A stretch of DNA of 64,000 nucleotides from NCBI RefSeq assembly GCF_017309075.1, contig NZ_JAEMGS010000007.1, positions 165,527 to 229,526 on the forward strand, written 5' to 3'. Positions 18,925 through 28,248 of the stretch are shown piece by piece. How positions within the stretch are numbered: the first letter of the stretch is position 1; each line of letters starts with the position of its first letter. A program made the translations under genes and the position numbers. Under the pieces are notes generated by a model. It saw nothing but the letters and a program-made list of their open reading frames with translations. It was not told where the DNA came from and did no database searches. Source of the DNA: Motiliproteus sp. SC1-56. Lineage in GTDB: Bacteria > Pseudomonadota > Gammaproteobacteria > Pseudomonadales > Balneatricaceae.

Positions 18925-19353
18925 GTGGGCTTGGGGATACGGTCGGCGGCGTGGCCGATGCTTGCGCTGGCAGCACCGGCGCTGGCCGCCGAGCCGGAGA
19001 AAAAGTCCGGACCGCCGGAGCTGATGTCCGGCGACGCCCTGGGGCAGATGCTGCTGGGGCTGGTGCTGGTGCTGGTGCTGATCTTTGCGCTGGCCTGGCT
19101 GGTGCGTCGCTTGGGCGGCACCGGCGGTTTTGGCAGTCGCGGCTTCAAGGTGGTCGCAAGCCTCCCCCTGGGGGCCCGGGAGCGGCTGGTGCTGGTGCAG
19201 GCCGGCTCCCGTCAGCTCCTGCTGGGAGTGGCCCCGGGGCGGGTGAACCTGCTGCACGAATACGAACAGCCGCTGCTGGAGCCTTCCTCCCCGGTGGCGG
19301 AGGGGGCCTTCTCCCAGCGCCTGCGTGAAGCGCTCAAGGGGCGCGACGCATGA
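18925..19353 (+). CDS. fliO: Flagellar biosynthetic protein FliO
   Basis: A 142-residue small bitopic membrane protein that assists assembly of the FliP ring. It has a hydrophobic N-terminus, one strong membrane helix at about 40-62 ([18 protein letters not shown]) and a basic cytoplasmic domain. The start is GTG one base after the fliN stop. The last 4 nt overlap fliP. Confidence 0.88.
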   Translation: MGLGIRSAAWPMLALAAPALAAEPEKKSGPPELMSGDALGQMLLGLVLVLVLIFALAWLVRRLGGTGGFGSRGFKVVASLPLGARERLVLVQAGSRQLLLGVAPGRVNLLHEYEQPLLEPSSPVAEGAFSQRLREALKGRDA

Positions 19354-20096
19354 GGTTTTGGCGCTTGCTGATGGCGGCCGGGGTGCTGCTGCTGCCCGTG
19401 AGCGGGCTGGCCCAGGAAGCGGGCATTCCCGCGGTCACCCTGACCACTGAGCCGGACGGGGGGCAGAGTTACTCGGTGACGTTGCAGATCCTGGCGCTGA
19501 TGACGGCGCTCAGTTTTCTGCCGGCGGCCGTGATGATGATGACCTCCTTCACCCGGATCATTATCGTGTTCGCGATTCTGCGTCAGGCCCTGGGATTGCA
19601 GCAGACGCCGTCAAACCAGATTTTGGTGGGGCTGGCCATCTTTCTTACCTTTTTCATCATGTCGCCGGTGCTTGAGCGGGTCAATCAGCAGGCGATTCAG
19701 CCCTACCTGGACGCCCAGTTGACCCCGCTGGAGGCGCTTCAGACCGCTTCAGAGCCCTTCCGTGCTTTTATGCTGGAGCAGACCCGGGAGGACGACATTG
19801 CGCTGTTCGTGCGCATTTCAGGCGCGGAGCAGCTGGAGTCCCCGGAAACCGTTCCCTTCAACATCCTGGTGCCTGCCTTTGTCACCAGTGAGCTGAAGAC
19901 CGCGTTCCAGATCGGCTTTATGCTGTTCATTCCCTTTCTGATCATTGATATCGTGGTGGCCAGCGTGCTGATGGCCATGGGGATGATGATGCTCTCGCCG
20001 GTGATCATCTCGCTGCCGTTCAAAATCATGCTGTTCGTGCTGGTGGACGGCTGGTCCATGGTGATCGGCACCATCGCGGCCAGCTTCGGAACCTAG
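19350..20096 (+). CDS. fliP: Flagellar type III export gate protein FliP
   Basis: A 248-residue export-gate component with a cleavable signal peptide (residues 1-21, ending GLAQ) and four membrane segments. The [16 protein letters not shown] and [22 protein letters not shown] regions are the family hallmarks. It is translationally coupled to fliO. Confidence 0.97.
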   Translation: MRFWRLLMAAGVLLLPVSGLAQEAGIPAVTLTTEPDGGQSYSVTLQILALMTALSFLPAAVMMMTSFTRIIIVFAILRQALGLQQTPSNQILVGLAIFLTFFIMSPVLERVNQQAIQPYLDAQLTPLEALQTASEPFRAFMLEQTREDDIALFVRISGAEQLESPETVPFNILVPAFVTSELKTAFQIGFMLFIPFLIIDIVVASVLMAMGMMMLSPVIISLPFKIMLFVLVDGWSMVIGTIAASFGT

Positions 20097-20104
20097 GAGG
20101 CGTC

Positions 20105-20374
20105 ATGGAACAGGGGGTGGTGCTCGACCTCTACCGCGAAGCCTTTTTTATGATCATCCTGATCGTCTCGGTCCTGGTGGTGCCGGGGTTGATCGTGGGG
20201 CTGATTATCGCCGTCTTTCAGGCGGCCACCCAGATCAACGAGCAGACCCTGAGCTTTCTGCCGCGCCTGCTGGTGACGCTGGGGGCGGTCATGTGGGCGG
20301 GCTCGTGGATCCTCACGACCCTGACCGACTACTTCGATTTCCTCTTCCACAACATTCCCCTGCTGATCGGGTAA
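20105..20374 (+). CDS. fliQ: Flagellar type III export gate protein FliQ
   Basis: An 89-residue protein with two membrane helices, part of the FliPQR export gate. The AATQINEQTLSFLPRLL segment is diagnostic. AGGAGG precedes the ATG. Confidence 0.96.
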   Translation: MEQGVVLDLYREAFFMIILIVSVLVVPGLIVGLIIAVFQAATQINEQTLSFLPRLLVTLGAVMWAGSWILTTLTDYFDFLFHNIPLLIG

Positions 20375-20384
20375 CGGGGCCGGC

Positions 20385-21176
20385 ATGCTGGAGCTGAACA
20401 TCGGCGAGCTGGTCCAGTGGATGACCCGCTTCCTCTGGCCGCTGTTTCGCATCGCCGCATTTTTTATGGTGGTACCGATGATCGGCACCCAGCTGGTTCC
20501 GGCGCGGGTGAGACTCACCTTTGCCCTGGTGGTGGCCCTGGTGGTGGCCCCCTTGTTGCCGCCCATGCCGGTGGTGGAGGGGCTCAGTTTCGGCATCGTG
20601 GTGATCGTTGCCCAGCAGCTGCTGATCGGTTTTGCCCTGGGCTTCATGGTACAGGTTTTTTTCCACATCTTTGTCCTGGCCGGTCAGCTTATTTCCACTC
20701 AGATGGGTCTCGGTTTCGCGTCCGTTTCCGACCCGTCCAACGGGGTGTCGGTGGTGGTGGTGAGTCAGTTCTACCTGATGCTGACAATGATGCTTTTCCT
20801 CAGCATGAACGGTCACTTGGTGCTGGTAGACGTGATCGTTGACAGCTTCCGGGTGATTCCGGTCGGAATGGAGGGGATGGGAAGCGCTTCGTTGTGGATG
20901 CTGGCATCGACGGGGGGGTGGATGTTCGCCAGTGCGCTGGTGCTTGCACTTCCCGCCCTGATCGCCCTGCTGATCGTTAACTTTGCCTTTGGCATCATGA
21001 CCAAGGCATCACCGCAGCTGAATATCTTTGCCATCGGCTTCCCGTTCACCATGCTGTTCGGGCTGTTTATCACCTGGGTCGCCCTGGCGGGATTCCTGGG
21101 GCAATACCAGGTGCTGGCGGAGGCTGTGATGGAGCAGGTGGCGGAACTGTTGAGATTGGGAGGCGCCGGTGGCTGA
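20385..21176 (+). CDS. fliR: Flagellar type III export gate protein FliR
   Basis: A 263-residue polytopic membrane protein that closes the FliP5Q4R1 gate. The QMGLGFASVSDPSNG segment is conserved in FliR. Its 3' end overlaps flhB by 8 nt. Confidence 0.95.
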   Translation: MLELNIGELVQWMTRFLWPLFRIAAFFMVVPMIGTQLVPARVRLTFALVVALVVAPLLPPMPVVEGLSFGIVVIVAQQLLIGFALGFMVQVFFHIFVLAGQLISTQMGLGFASVSDPSNGVSVVVVSQFYLMLTMMLFLSMNGHLVLVDVIVDSFRVIPVGMEGMGSASLWMLASTGGWMFASALVLALPALIALLIVNFAFGIMTKASPQLNIFAIGFPFTMLFGLFITWVALAGFLGQYQVLAEAVMEQVAELLRLGGAGG

Positions 21177-22302
21177 GTCGGAGTCCGGTCAGGAAAAAAC
21201 AGAAGAACCCACGGCGAAACGCCTTCAGGACGCCAGGGAAAAGGGGGATATCGCCCGCTCCAAGGAGCTGACCACCACGGTGCTGCTGATGGCCGCCGCC
21301 GCCGGCCTGATGGTGTTCGGTACCCAGATCGCCGCTGATCTGGAAGGAATGATGAAGTACAACTTCGCCCTCAGCCGGCAGGATGTGTTCGACCCGGCCC
21401 TGATTTTCCGTCATCTCGGCGACTCCGCAGCGGAGATGCTCTGGTCCCTCTCCGGATTTTTCCTGATGGTGGTAATCGCCGCGCTGGTCGGGCCCACGGC
21501 CCTGGGCGGTTGGAACTTCAGCAGCCAGGCCCTGGCCCCGAAGTTCAGCCGCATCAATCCGCTGGCGGGGCTCAAGAGGATGTTTTCGATGAAGGCCCTG
21601 GTCGAGCTGGCCAAGGCGTTGGCTAAGTTCCTGCTGGTGGGCGCGTTGTGCGTCTTGATCCTGCTGCAGCAGCAGAACGACCTGCTGGCCATGGGCTACG
21701 AGGCGGTCGTGCCAGCGATGAAGCACGGCATGGAAGTGTTCGGCTGGGCCTTTTTGCTGATGTGCGCCACCCTGATCCTGATCGCCGCGGTGGATGTTCC
21801 TTTTCAGCTTTATGACCACAACAAAAAGTTGAAAATGACCCTGCAGGAGGTCAAGGATGAAATGAAAAACACCGAGGGTAAGCCCGAGGTGAAAGGGCGC
21901 ATCCGCCAGTTGCAGCGGGAGATGAGCCAGCGGCGCATGATGGGCGAGGTGCCCGAGGCGGACGTGGTGATCACCAACCCGACCCATTTCTCGGTGGCGC
22001 TCAAGTATGCCGAGGGCGGCGAAGGGGCGCCTGTGCTGGTGGCTAAGGGGCAGGACCAGATCGCCCTCAAAATTAGGGAGGTGGCTCGGGAGCACGAGGT
22101 GGCCATTGTCGAGGCGCCGGCGCTGGCGCGAGCGCTTTACTTCAACACTGAGCTGGACGAGGAGATTCCCGAGTCCCTGTTCGTAGCCGTGGCCCAGGTG
22201 CTGGCCTACGTCTATCAGCTCAAGCGTTATCGCCAGCACCGGGGCCCGCGTCCGGGCGATCTGGGCGAAATCCCGGTACCGAGCGAGCTGCGCCAGGAGT
22301 AA
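21169..22302 (+). CDS. flhB: Flagellar export switch protein FlhB
   Basis: A 377-residue protein with an N-terminal polar segment, four membrane helices (to about 215) and a cytoplasmic domain with the autocleavage motif NPTH at 270-273. FlhB changes export specificity from rod/hook to filament when FliK signals. The start is GTG at 21169, with GGAGG just upstream inside fliR. A second gene encoding only the post-cleavage domain is at 36635-36922. Confidence 0.97.
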   Translation: MAESESGQEKTEEPTAKRLQDAREKGDIARSKELTTTVLLMAAAAGLMVFGTQIAADLEGMMKYNFALSRQDVFDPALIFRHLGDSAAEMLWSLSGFFLMVVIAALVGPTALGGWNFSSQALAPKFSRINPLAGLKRMFSMKALVELAKALAKFLLVGALCVLILLQQQNDLLAMGYEAVVPAMKHGMEVFGWAFLLMCATLILIAAVDVPFQLYDHNKKLKMTLQEVKDEMKNTEGKPEVKGRIRQLQREMSQRRMMGEVPEADVVITNPTHFSVALKYAEGGEGAPVLVAKGQDQIALKIREVAREHEVAIVEAPALARALYFNTELDEEIPESLFVAVAQVLAYVYQLKRYRQHRGPRPGDLGEIPVPSELRQE

Positions 22303-22304
22303 GC

Positions 22305-22331
22305 GGCGGCAACGGGTGTCGCCAGTTTTTT
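22305..22331 (+). terminator. Intrinsic terminator after flhB
   Basis: A 6-bp stem with one G-T pair (22305-22310 with 22318-22323) and a 7-nt loop is followed by AG and six T residues. It ends the fliK-flhB unit just before the flhA promoter. Confidence 0.6.
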
Positions 22332-22353
22332 GCCCCGGTTTGTCCTTCTGTTC

Positions 22354-22369
22354 TGGAAGGATTCTTGCA
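22354..22369 (+). promoter_or_regulatory. Candidate sigma-54 promoter for flhA operon
   Basis: TGGAAGGATTCTTGCA has the invariant GG and GC at correct spacing and an intact TTGCA -12 box. It lies 117 nt before flhA and right after the flhB terminator. flhA-flhF-fleN-fliA is an RpoN-dependent unit in Pseudomonas. Confidence 0.78.
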
Positions 22370-22485
22370 GATTCACTTTCCATGGCCATTTGACGTCAAA
22401 AAAATGTTATTCTTCTGGCGGATTTCCGTTTGCGGGTGATCCCTTGGCGTGATGATGTTGGTTTTTTGACGAATTCGGAGTCGGC

Positions 22486-24579
22486 GTGGAGCGAGCAGCA
22501 GTAGTCAACAATATGCGGACCCTGACCCGCGGCAACCTGGGGATTCCCCTGTTGCTGCTGGTGGTGCTGGCCATGGTCACGCTGCCCATGCCGCCGTTCC
22601 TGCTGGATGTCTTCTTCACCTTTAACATCGCCCTGGCGCTGGTGGTGCTGCTGGTGGCCGTCTACACCATGCGGCCGCTGGAGTTCGCCGTGTTCCCAAC
22701 CATCCTGCTGGTGGCGACGCTGATGCGACTGGCGCTGAACGTCGCCTCCACCCGCGTGGTGTTGCTGGAGGGGCACGAAGGAGGGGATGCTGCCGGTAAG
22801 GTGATCGAGGCCTTCGGTGAGGTGGTGATCGGCGGCAACTACGTGGTGGGTCTGGTGGTCTTCGCCATCCTGGTGATCATCAACTTCGTGGTGGTCACCA
22901 AAGGTGCGGGGCGGATCTCCGAAGTGAGCGCCCGCTTCACCCTGGATGCCATGCCTGGCAAGCAGATGGCCATCGACGCCGATCTCAACGCGGGGCTGAT
23001 CAACCAGGAAGAGGCTAAGGCCCGGCGCCAGGAGGTGACCCAGGAAGCTGACTTCTACGGCTCCATGGACGGTGCCAGCAAATTTGTGCGGGGCGATGCG
23101 GTCGCGGGCATCCTGATTCTGGTTATCAACCTGCTCGGCGGGCTTGGGATCGGCATGGCGCAGCATGACCTCAGCTTTGAACTGGCGGTGCGCAACTACT
23201 CGTTGCTGACCATCGGTGACGGCTTGGTGGCGCAGATCCCCTCGTTGTTGCTCTCAACGGCCGCCGCCATCATGGTGACCCGGGTCAACACGGCCGAAGA
23301 CATGGGCGGCCAGATTCTGGAGCAGATGTTCGCTTCGCCCAAGGCGCTGGCCATCTCTGCTGGAATTTTGACGGTCATGGGGTTGGTGCCGGGTATGCCT
23401 CATGTGGCGTTCCTGGGGCTGGCGCTGCTGGCCGGTGGGACTGCCTGGTTTATTTTCCGCCGCAACCAGGCCCGGGCGGCCGAGCTGGCAGCCGCCGAGC
23501 AGCTTGAGGACGAGCCCGCGGCCGCGGTGGAAGAGCACAAGGAGCTGGGGTGGGACGATGTCTCGCCGGTGGACATGATCGGTCTGGAGGTGGGTTATCG
23601 GCTGATTCCCATGGTGGACAAGACCCAGGACGGTCAGTTGCTGGGCCGCATCCGAGGGGTGCGTAAGAAGCTTTCCCAGGATCTCGGGTTCCTGGTTCCG
23701 GCGGTTCATATCCGTGACAACCTCGATCTGATGCCCGGCGCCTACCGGATCACGCTGATGGGGGTGGCGGTCGGAGAGGCCGAGGTTTACCCGGAGCGCG
23801 AGCTTGCCATCAATCCCGGGCAGGTGTTCGGAACCCTGAAGGGGGTTGAAACCCGGGATCCCGCGTTCGGCCTGGAGGCGGTCTGGATCGAGGCGGGGCA
23901 GAAGGAGCACGCGCAAACGCTGGGCTACACGGTGGTTGACGCCAGTACCGTGGTGGCGACCCATCTTAATCAGGTGATGTCCCAGCATGCCCATGAGTTG
24001 CTGGGTCACGAAGAGGTACAGCAACTGCTGGAGCTGCTGGGCAAGAGCTCGCCCAAGCTGGCCGAGGACCTGCCCGGCAAGGTGCCGGTCAGTACTCTCT
24101 TGAAAGTCCTGCAGAACCTGCTGATGGAGCAGGTGCCTATTCGGGATATTCGAACGATCGCCGAAACTTTGACGGATGCGGCCGCGGCGAGTCAAGATGT
24201 TGTCGCTTTGACCCAGGCGGTTCGGGGCTCGCTGTCGCGGTTGATTATCCAGGAGATTAACGGCAGCGCGGCAGAGCTGCCGGTGATCACCCTTGACCCA
24301 AAGTTGGAACAAATATTGCTTAAGTCATTCCAGCAAGGCGGCGCCGAAGGCCTGATGCTGGAGCCCGGCATGGCCGAGCGGTTGCAAAAATCGTTGAACG
24401 AGGCGGCTCAGCGTCAGGAGGCCGCCGGCAAGCCTTCGGTGTTGTTGGTCGCTGCGCCCATCCGACCGTTGATGGCCAAGTTTGTTCGCTACGGGACTCA
24501 GCAGATCCACGTGCTCTCCTATCAGGAGATACCGGAAAACAAGCAGATTACGATCGTGGCGACGGTGGGTGGTAACTAA
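22486..24579 (+). CDS. flhA: Flagellar type III export protein FlhA
   Basis: A 697-residue export-gate protein with about eight membrane helices (to about 325), including the FHIPEP-type region (LNVASTRVVLLEGHEG), and a large cytoplasmic domain that docks chaperone-substrate complexes. The start is GTG at 22486. It is the first gene of the flhA-flhF-flhG-fliA unit. Confidence 0.97.
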   Translation: MERAAVVNNMRTLTRGNLGIPLLLLVVLAMVTLPMPPFLLDVFFTFNIALALVVLLVAVYTMRPLEFAVFPTILLVATLMRLALNVASTRVVLLEGHEGGDAAGKVIEAFGEVVIGGNYVVGLVVFAILVIINFVVVTKGAGRISEVSARFTLDAMPGKQMAIDADLNAGLINQEEAKARRQEVTQEADFYGSMDGASKFVRGDAVAGILILVINLLGGLGIGMAQHDLSFELAVRNYSLLTIGDGLVAQIPSLLLSTAAAIMVTRVNTAEDMGGQILEQMFASPKALAISAGILTVMGLVPGMPHVAFLGLALLAGGTAWFIFRRNQARAAELAAAEQLEDEPAAAVEEHKELGWDDVSPVDMIGLEVGYRLIPMVDKTQDGQLLGRIRGVRKKLSQDLGFLVPAVHIRDNLDLMPGAYRITLMGVAVGEAEVYPERELAINPGQVFGTLKGVETRDPAFGLEAVWIEAGQKEHAQTLGYTVVDASTVVATHLNQVMSQHAHELLGHEEVQQLLELLGKSSPKLAEDLPGKVPVSTLLKVLQNLLMEQVPIRDIRTIAETLTDAAAASQDVVALTQAVRGSLSRLIIQEINGSAAELPVITLDPKLEQILLKSFQQGGAEGLMLEPGMAERLQKSLNEAAQRQEAAGKPSVLLVAAPIRPLMAKFVRYGTQQIHVLSYQEIPENKQITIVATVGGN

Positions 24580-24630
24580 GAAGGATGCAGCGGTGGAGTG
24601 GAGAGGCAGTAATGGCGGAAGGGGCAGCCG

Positions 24631-26193
24631 GTGAAGGTTAAGCGTTTTTTTGCGCCCGACATGAGCAGCGCCATGCGCCTGGTCCGCGATGAGGTGGGGC
24701 CGGACGCTGTCATTCTCTCCAATAATCGCGTCGCCGGTGGGGTTGAAGTGGTGGTGGCGCTCGAGTACCAGGCACCGACATCGACCCCGGAGAGCCTGCG
24801 CCAGCAGCGCGTTCAGCGCGAGCGGGCCCGCGAGGGACGGACCCGTTCGGTTGGAGCCAGTAGCGCCCGTGAGCGGCTTGCTGGTGAGCTGGGGCGAGCG
24901 CAGTCCGTGTTGGCGCGCTCCCAGGCCCAGAATCGGCCTCAGCAATCTGACCTGCCCCCCCTGCTGCGCGCAGCCAAAGACAAGCAGTTGAACCTGGATG
25001 ACGATGTCTGGGACGGCGTGCTGAAGTCGCTGCAGGCGCGGCGTGGCAAAGGCGCCCAGGCTTCAGCGCCGCGGCCGGGCCGTGCTGCGGGCGGGGCAGG
25101 GGTGCGGCCTCGGATTTCTGCAGTTGAGCCGGCGGTGCCCCAGGGGCGTTCTCGCTCGGCGCCAGCGGACGCTGAGCGCACGGTGGCGCGGGGCGCCGCC
25201 CCGGTTGCGCGTCCGGCTGAGGAGCACTCGGAGCTGCAGGCGATGCGGGATGAGATCGAAAGCCTGAAATCGCTGTTGCGCTCGAGGTTGTCTGGCGAGC
25301 AGTCTGCAGCCGAGCCGGCGCCCGAGCCGGTTGCGCCTGCGCCGGCGGTGGCGGGTGGTCTGCATTCAGGTCTGCTGGGGCGCTTCGAGCGCATGGGGGT
25401 GGTGGCCGGGCTGGCCCAGCGCCTGGTCAGTGCCATCGAGGTCGGTACCGAGCCGGAGCGCGGCTGGAAAATCGCCCTCGGGCGGCTGGCCGAAGCCCTG
25501 CCGACGGTTGGTGAGAACATTGCCGATCGTGGCGGGGTGCTGGCGTTCGTGGGCGCCACCGGGGTTGGCAAAACCACCACCATCGGCAAGCTTGCGGCGC
25601 AATATGTGCTCAAACACGGCAGTTCCAGCGTGGCCCTGGTGACCACCGACAGTTACCGGATCGCCGCGCATGAGCAGTTGCGTACTTTCGGGCGCATCCT
25701 GGATATCCCGGTGCGGGTGGTGGATGAGACCCGCTCCTTGGACGACGTCTTGCGGACCCTGCGTGACAAACGGCTGGTGCTGATTGATACCTCCGGTATC
25801 GGCAGCGGCGACAGCCAGCGCGATGCGCAGTTGGCGATGCTGGCCGAATCCAGCTACCGCATCAAAAAGTACCTGGTGCTACCCACCACCGCTCAGTACC
25901 AGGTGCTTAAGCGGGCCTGCGATCATTTCAAGCCGGTTGGCCTCAATGGCGCCGTCTTGAGTAAGGTCGACGAGTCGGTCAGCCTTGGTGAGGCGATCAG
26001 TGTCGTGGTCAACCACCGGTTGCCCGTCGCTTACGTGACTGACGGGCAGAAAATTCCCGACCACATCGAGGTGGCGCGGGCCAATGGGATCGTCAGTCGC
26101 GCCGTGGTGATGGCTGAAAGGCGGCAAAGTGCAGGGGAGGTTGATACAGATCAACAGCCGGCTCTTTATGCTCAAGCCGGCGATGTGGTCTGA
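24631..26193 (+). CDS. flhF: Flagellar placement GTPase FlhF
   Basis: A 520-residue SRP-family GTPase that recruits the first flagellar proteins to the pole. The N-terminal basic domain (MKVKRFFAPDMSSAMRLV) precedes a long variable Ala/Pro/Arg linker to about 230. The NG domain follows, with P-loop GATGVGKTT near 308-316 and DTSGIGSGD near 386. The start is GTG at 24631. Its partner flhG follows. Confidence 0.96.
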   Translation: MKVKRFFAPDMSSAMRLVRDEVGPDAVILSNNRVAGGVEVVVALEYQAPTSTPESLRQQRVQRERAREGRTRSVGASSARERLAGELGRAQSVLARSQAQNRPQQSDLPPLLRAAKDKQLNLDDDVWDGVLKSLQARRGKGAQASAPRPGRAAGGAGVRPRISAVEPAVPQGRSRSAPADAERTVARGAAPVARPAEEHSELQAMRDEIESLKSLLRSRLSGEQSAAEPAPEPVAPAPAVAGGLHSGLLGRFERMGVVAGLAQRLVSAIEVGTEPERGWKIALGRLAEALPTVGENIADRGGVLAFVGATGVGKTTTIGKLAAQYVLKHGSSSVALVTTDSYRIAAHEQLRTFGRILDIPVRVVDETRSLDDVLRTLRDKRLVLIDTSGIGSGDSQRDAQLAMLAESSYRIKKYLVLPTTAQYQVLKRACDHFKPVGLNGAVLSKVDESVSLGEAISVVVNHRLPVAYVTDGQKIPDHIEVARANGIVSRAVVMAERRQSAGEVDTDQQPALYAQAGDVV

Positions 26194-26210
26194 TTAGGGG
26201 CAGTTAAAGA

Positions 26211-27035
26211 ATGAAGCCAACTCATCCGGTGCAGGTGATTGCCGTAACGGGCGGCAAGGGGGGCGTGGGCAAGACCAATGTCTCTGTAAACCTGAGCACG
26301 GCGCTGGCCCAGGCCGGCAAGCGGGTGGTGTTGATGGATGCGGACCTGGGGCTCGCCAATGTGGACGTGCTGCTGGGGCTCAAGCCCCGGCGCAATATCG
26401 CTGATCTGCTGGCCGGAGAGTGCGAGATTGCCGATATACTGGTGGAGGCGCCGGGGGGGCTTCGAATCGTACCGGCCTCCTCCGGCACCCAGTCCCTGGT
26501 TTCGCTGAGTGCCCATGAGCACGCCGAGCTGATCCACGCCTTCAGCGATATTGCCGATGATCTTGATATTCTGGTGGTGGATACGGCGGCGGGAATTTCT
26601 GAGTCGGTGGTCAGCTTCGTCCGCGCGGCCCAGGAGGTGCTGGTGGTGGTCTGCGACGAGCCGACGTCGATTACTGACGCTTACGCCCTGATCAAGCTGC
26701 TGAACAGGGACTATGGCATGAACCGGTTCCGGGTCCTTGCTAACATGGTGCGTTCCGAGCAGGAAGGGCGGAATATGTTTGCCAAGCTGACCACCGTGAC
26801 CGACCGCTTTCTGGATATCGCCCTGCAATACGTGGGATCGATACCCTATGATGAGACGGTGCGCAAAGCCGTGCAGAAGCAGCAGCCGGTGGTCAAGGCC
26901 TTTCCACGAAGCAAGTCGGCTCTGGCCTACAGTAAGCTGGCGCAAAAGATCGTTAGCTGGCCCGTGATGTCGACCCCGCGCGGGCACTTGGAGTTTTTTG
27001 TCGAGCGTCTGGTCAGAGCCCCGAACCTGCGCTGA
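26211..27035 (+). CDS. flhG: Flagellar number regulator FlhG (FleN), MinD-like ATPase
   Basis: A 274-residue ParA/MinD-family ATPase with deviant Walker A KGGVGKTN at 16-23. In polar flagellates it restrains flagellar number by opposing FlhF and the master regulator FleQ. The C-terminus is amphipathic, as needed for membrane binding. It lies between flhF and fliA, the standard position. Confidence 0.95.
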   Translation: MKPTHPVQVIAVTGGKGGVGKTNVSVNLSTALAQAGKRVVLMDADLGLANVDVLLGLKPRRNIADLLAGECEIADILVEAPGGLRIVPASSGTQSLVSLSAHEHAELIHAFSDIADDLDILVVDTAAGISESVVSFVRAAQEVLVVVCDEPTSITDAYALIKLLNRDYGMNRFRVLANMVRSEQEGRNMFAKLTTVTDRFLDIALQYVGSIPYDETVRKAVQKQQPVVKAFPRSKSALAYSKLAQKIVSWPVMSTPRGHLEFFVERLVRAPNLR

Positions 27036-27051
27036 TACCTTAAGGGTGTCC

Positions 27052-27762
27052 ATGTACAACCAGTTAGAAACAGGTTCGCCGGTCCACGCGGTGGAGAAGT
27101 ACGCTCCGCTGGTAAAGCGGATCGCGCACCATATGCTGGCCCGGCTCCCCTCCAGCGTGATCCTGGAAGATCTGATCCAGTCGGGCATGATCGGCTTGCT
27201 GGAGGCGGCCCGCAAGTACGATCCCAGCAAGGGCGCCAGTTTTGAAACCTATGCCGGTATTCGCATCCGCGGCGCGATCATTGACGAGGTGCGAAGGGGA
27301 GACTGGACCCCGCGATCGGTGCACCGCAACGGCCGCCGGATCGCCGAATGTATCCAGGCAGTCGAGGCACGCACGGGGCGGGATGCGCAGGATGCGGAGG
27401 TGGCCCGCGAACTCGGGGTCAGTCTGCAGGAGTATTACGCCCTCCTCAAAGATTCGGCCGGCAGTCGCCTGTTCAGTTTTGATGAGCTGCAGGAAGCGGG
27501 CGAGAACAGCCCTGGAGAAGAGGTGCCCAGCGGCGAGCCCGGTCCTGAGCGAGGGCACGAATCTGCCGCCTTTCAGCAGGCTCTCGCCCAGGCGATCAGC
27601 CAGCTGCCGGAGCGGGAGCGGCTGGTGCTGTCGCTGTATTACGACGAAGAGCTCAACCTGAAGGAGATCGGCGGGGTGCTGGGGGTGAGTGAATCCCGGG
27701 TCAGTCAGATTCACAGCCAGGCCGCGCTGCGCTTGAGGTCGCGTTTAGCAACTTGGCGTTGA
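27052..27762 (+). CDS. fliA: RNA polymerase sigma-28 factor FliA
   Basis: A 236-residue sigma factor for late flagellar and chemotaxis genes. Region 2 includes LEDLIQSGMIGLLEAARKYD. Region 4 ends in a helix-turn-helix (LNLKEIGGVLGVSESRVSQI). ATG 27052 was chosen because earlier in-frame starts lie inside flhG and the family begins at MYNQ-like sequences. FlgM, its antagonist, is not in this window. Confidence 0.96.
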   Translation: MYNQLETGSPVHAVEKYAPLVKRIAHHMLARLPSSVILEDLIQSGMIGLLEAARKYDPSKGASFETYAGIRIRGAIIDEVRRGDWTPRSVHRNGRRIAECIQAVEARTGRDAQDAEVARELGVSLQEYYALLKDSAGSRLFSFDELQEAGENSPGEEVPSGEPGPERGHESAAFQQALAQAISQLPERERLVLSLYYDEELNLKEIGGVLGVSESRVSQIHSQAALRLRSRLATWR

Positions 27763-27855
27763 GCATAGTAAGATGATCGCTTTTATCAGTCCGGCCAACG
27801 GGCCGGCTGGAGCCCAGTTCAGGCGTTACGAACGACAGGCATGACGGAGGTCGCC

Positions 27856-28239
27856 TTGGATAAAAACATGAAAATCCTCATTGTCGATGATTTCTCGACC
27901 ATGAGGCGAATTATCAAAAACCTGCTGCGGGACCTCGGCTTCAACAACACGGTGGAAGCGGACGATGGCAACACGGCACTGCCGATCCTAAAAAGCGGCG
28001 GCATCGATTTTCTGGTAACCGACTGGAACATGCCGGGCATGTCGGGGCTGGAGCTGCTGCAGGCGGTCCGTTCGGATGCGGCCCTGGCCAAACTGCCGGT
28101 GCTGATGGTGACCGCCGAGGCCAAGCGCGAGCAGATTATCCTGGCGGCCCAGGCGGGCGTAAACGGTTACGTGGTCAAGCCCTTTACCGCGGCGGTGTTG
28201 AAAGAGAAGATCGAGAAGATTTTCGAGCGCATCGGTTAA
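27856..28239 (+). CDS. cheY: Chemotaxis response regulator CheY
   Basis: A 127-residue single-domain receiver. The acid pocket is Asp11/Asp12, the phospho-acceptor is Asp56 in VTDWNMPGM, and the conserved Lys108 lies in VKPF. The phosphorylated form binds FliM. TTG at 27856 gives [12 protein letters not shown], the usual family N-terminus, with GGAGG 5 nt before it. ATG 27868 and ATG 27841 are alternatives but have poor ribosome-site spacing. Confidence 0.95.
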   Translation: MDKNMKILIVDDFSTMRRIIKNLLRDLGFNNTVEADDGNTALPILKSGGIDFLVTDWNMPGMSGLELLQAVRSDAALAKLPVLMVTAEAKREQIILAAQAGVNGYVVKPFTAAVLKEKIEKIFERIG

Positions 28240-28248
28240 GGGGCGGTT

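Noticed and set aside
27763..27855. Sigma-28 promoter before cheY
   Set aside because: No match to the TAAA/GCCGATAA pattern; only a GC hairpin near 27792-27808 without T-run.
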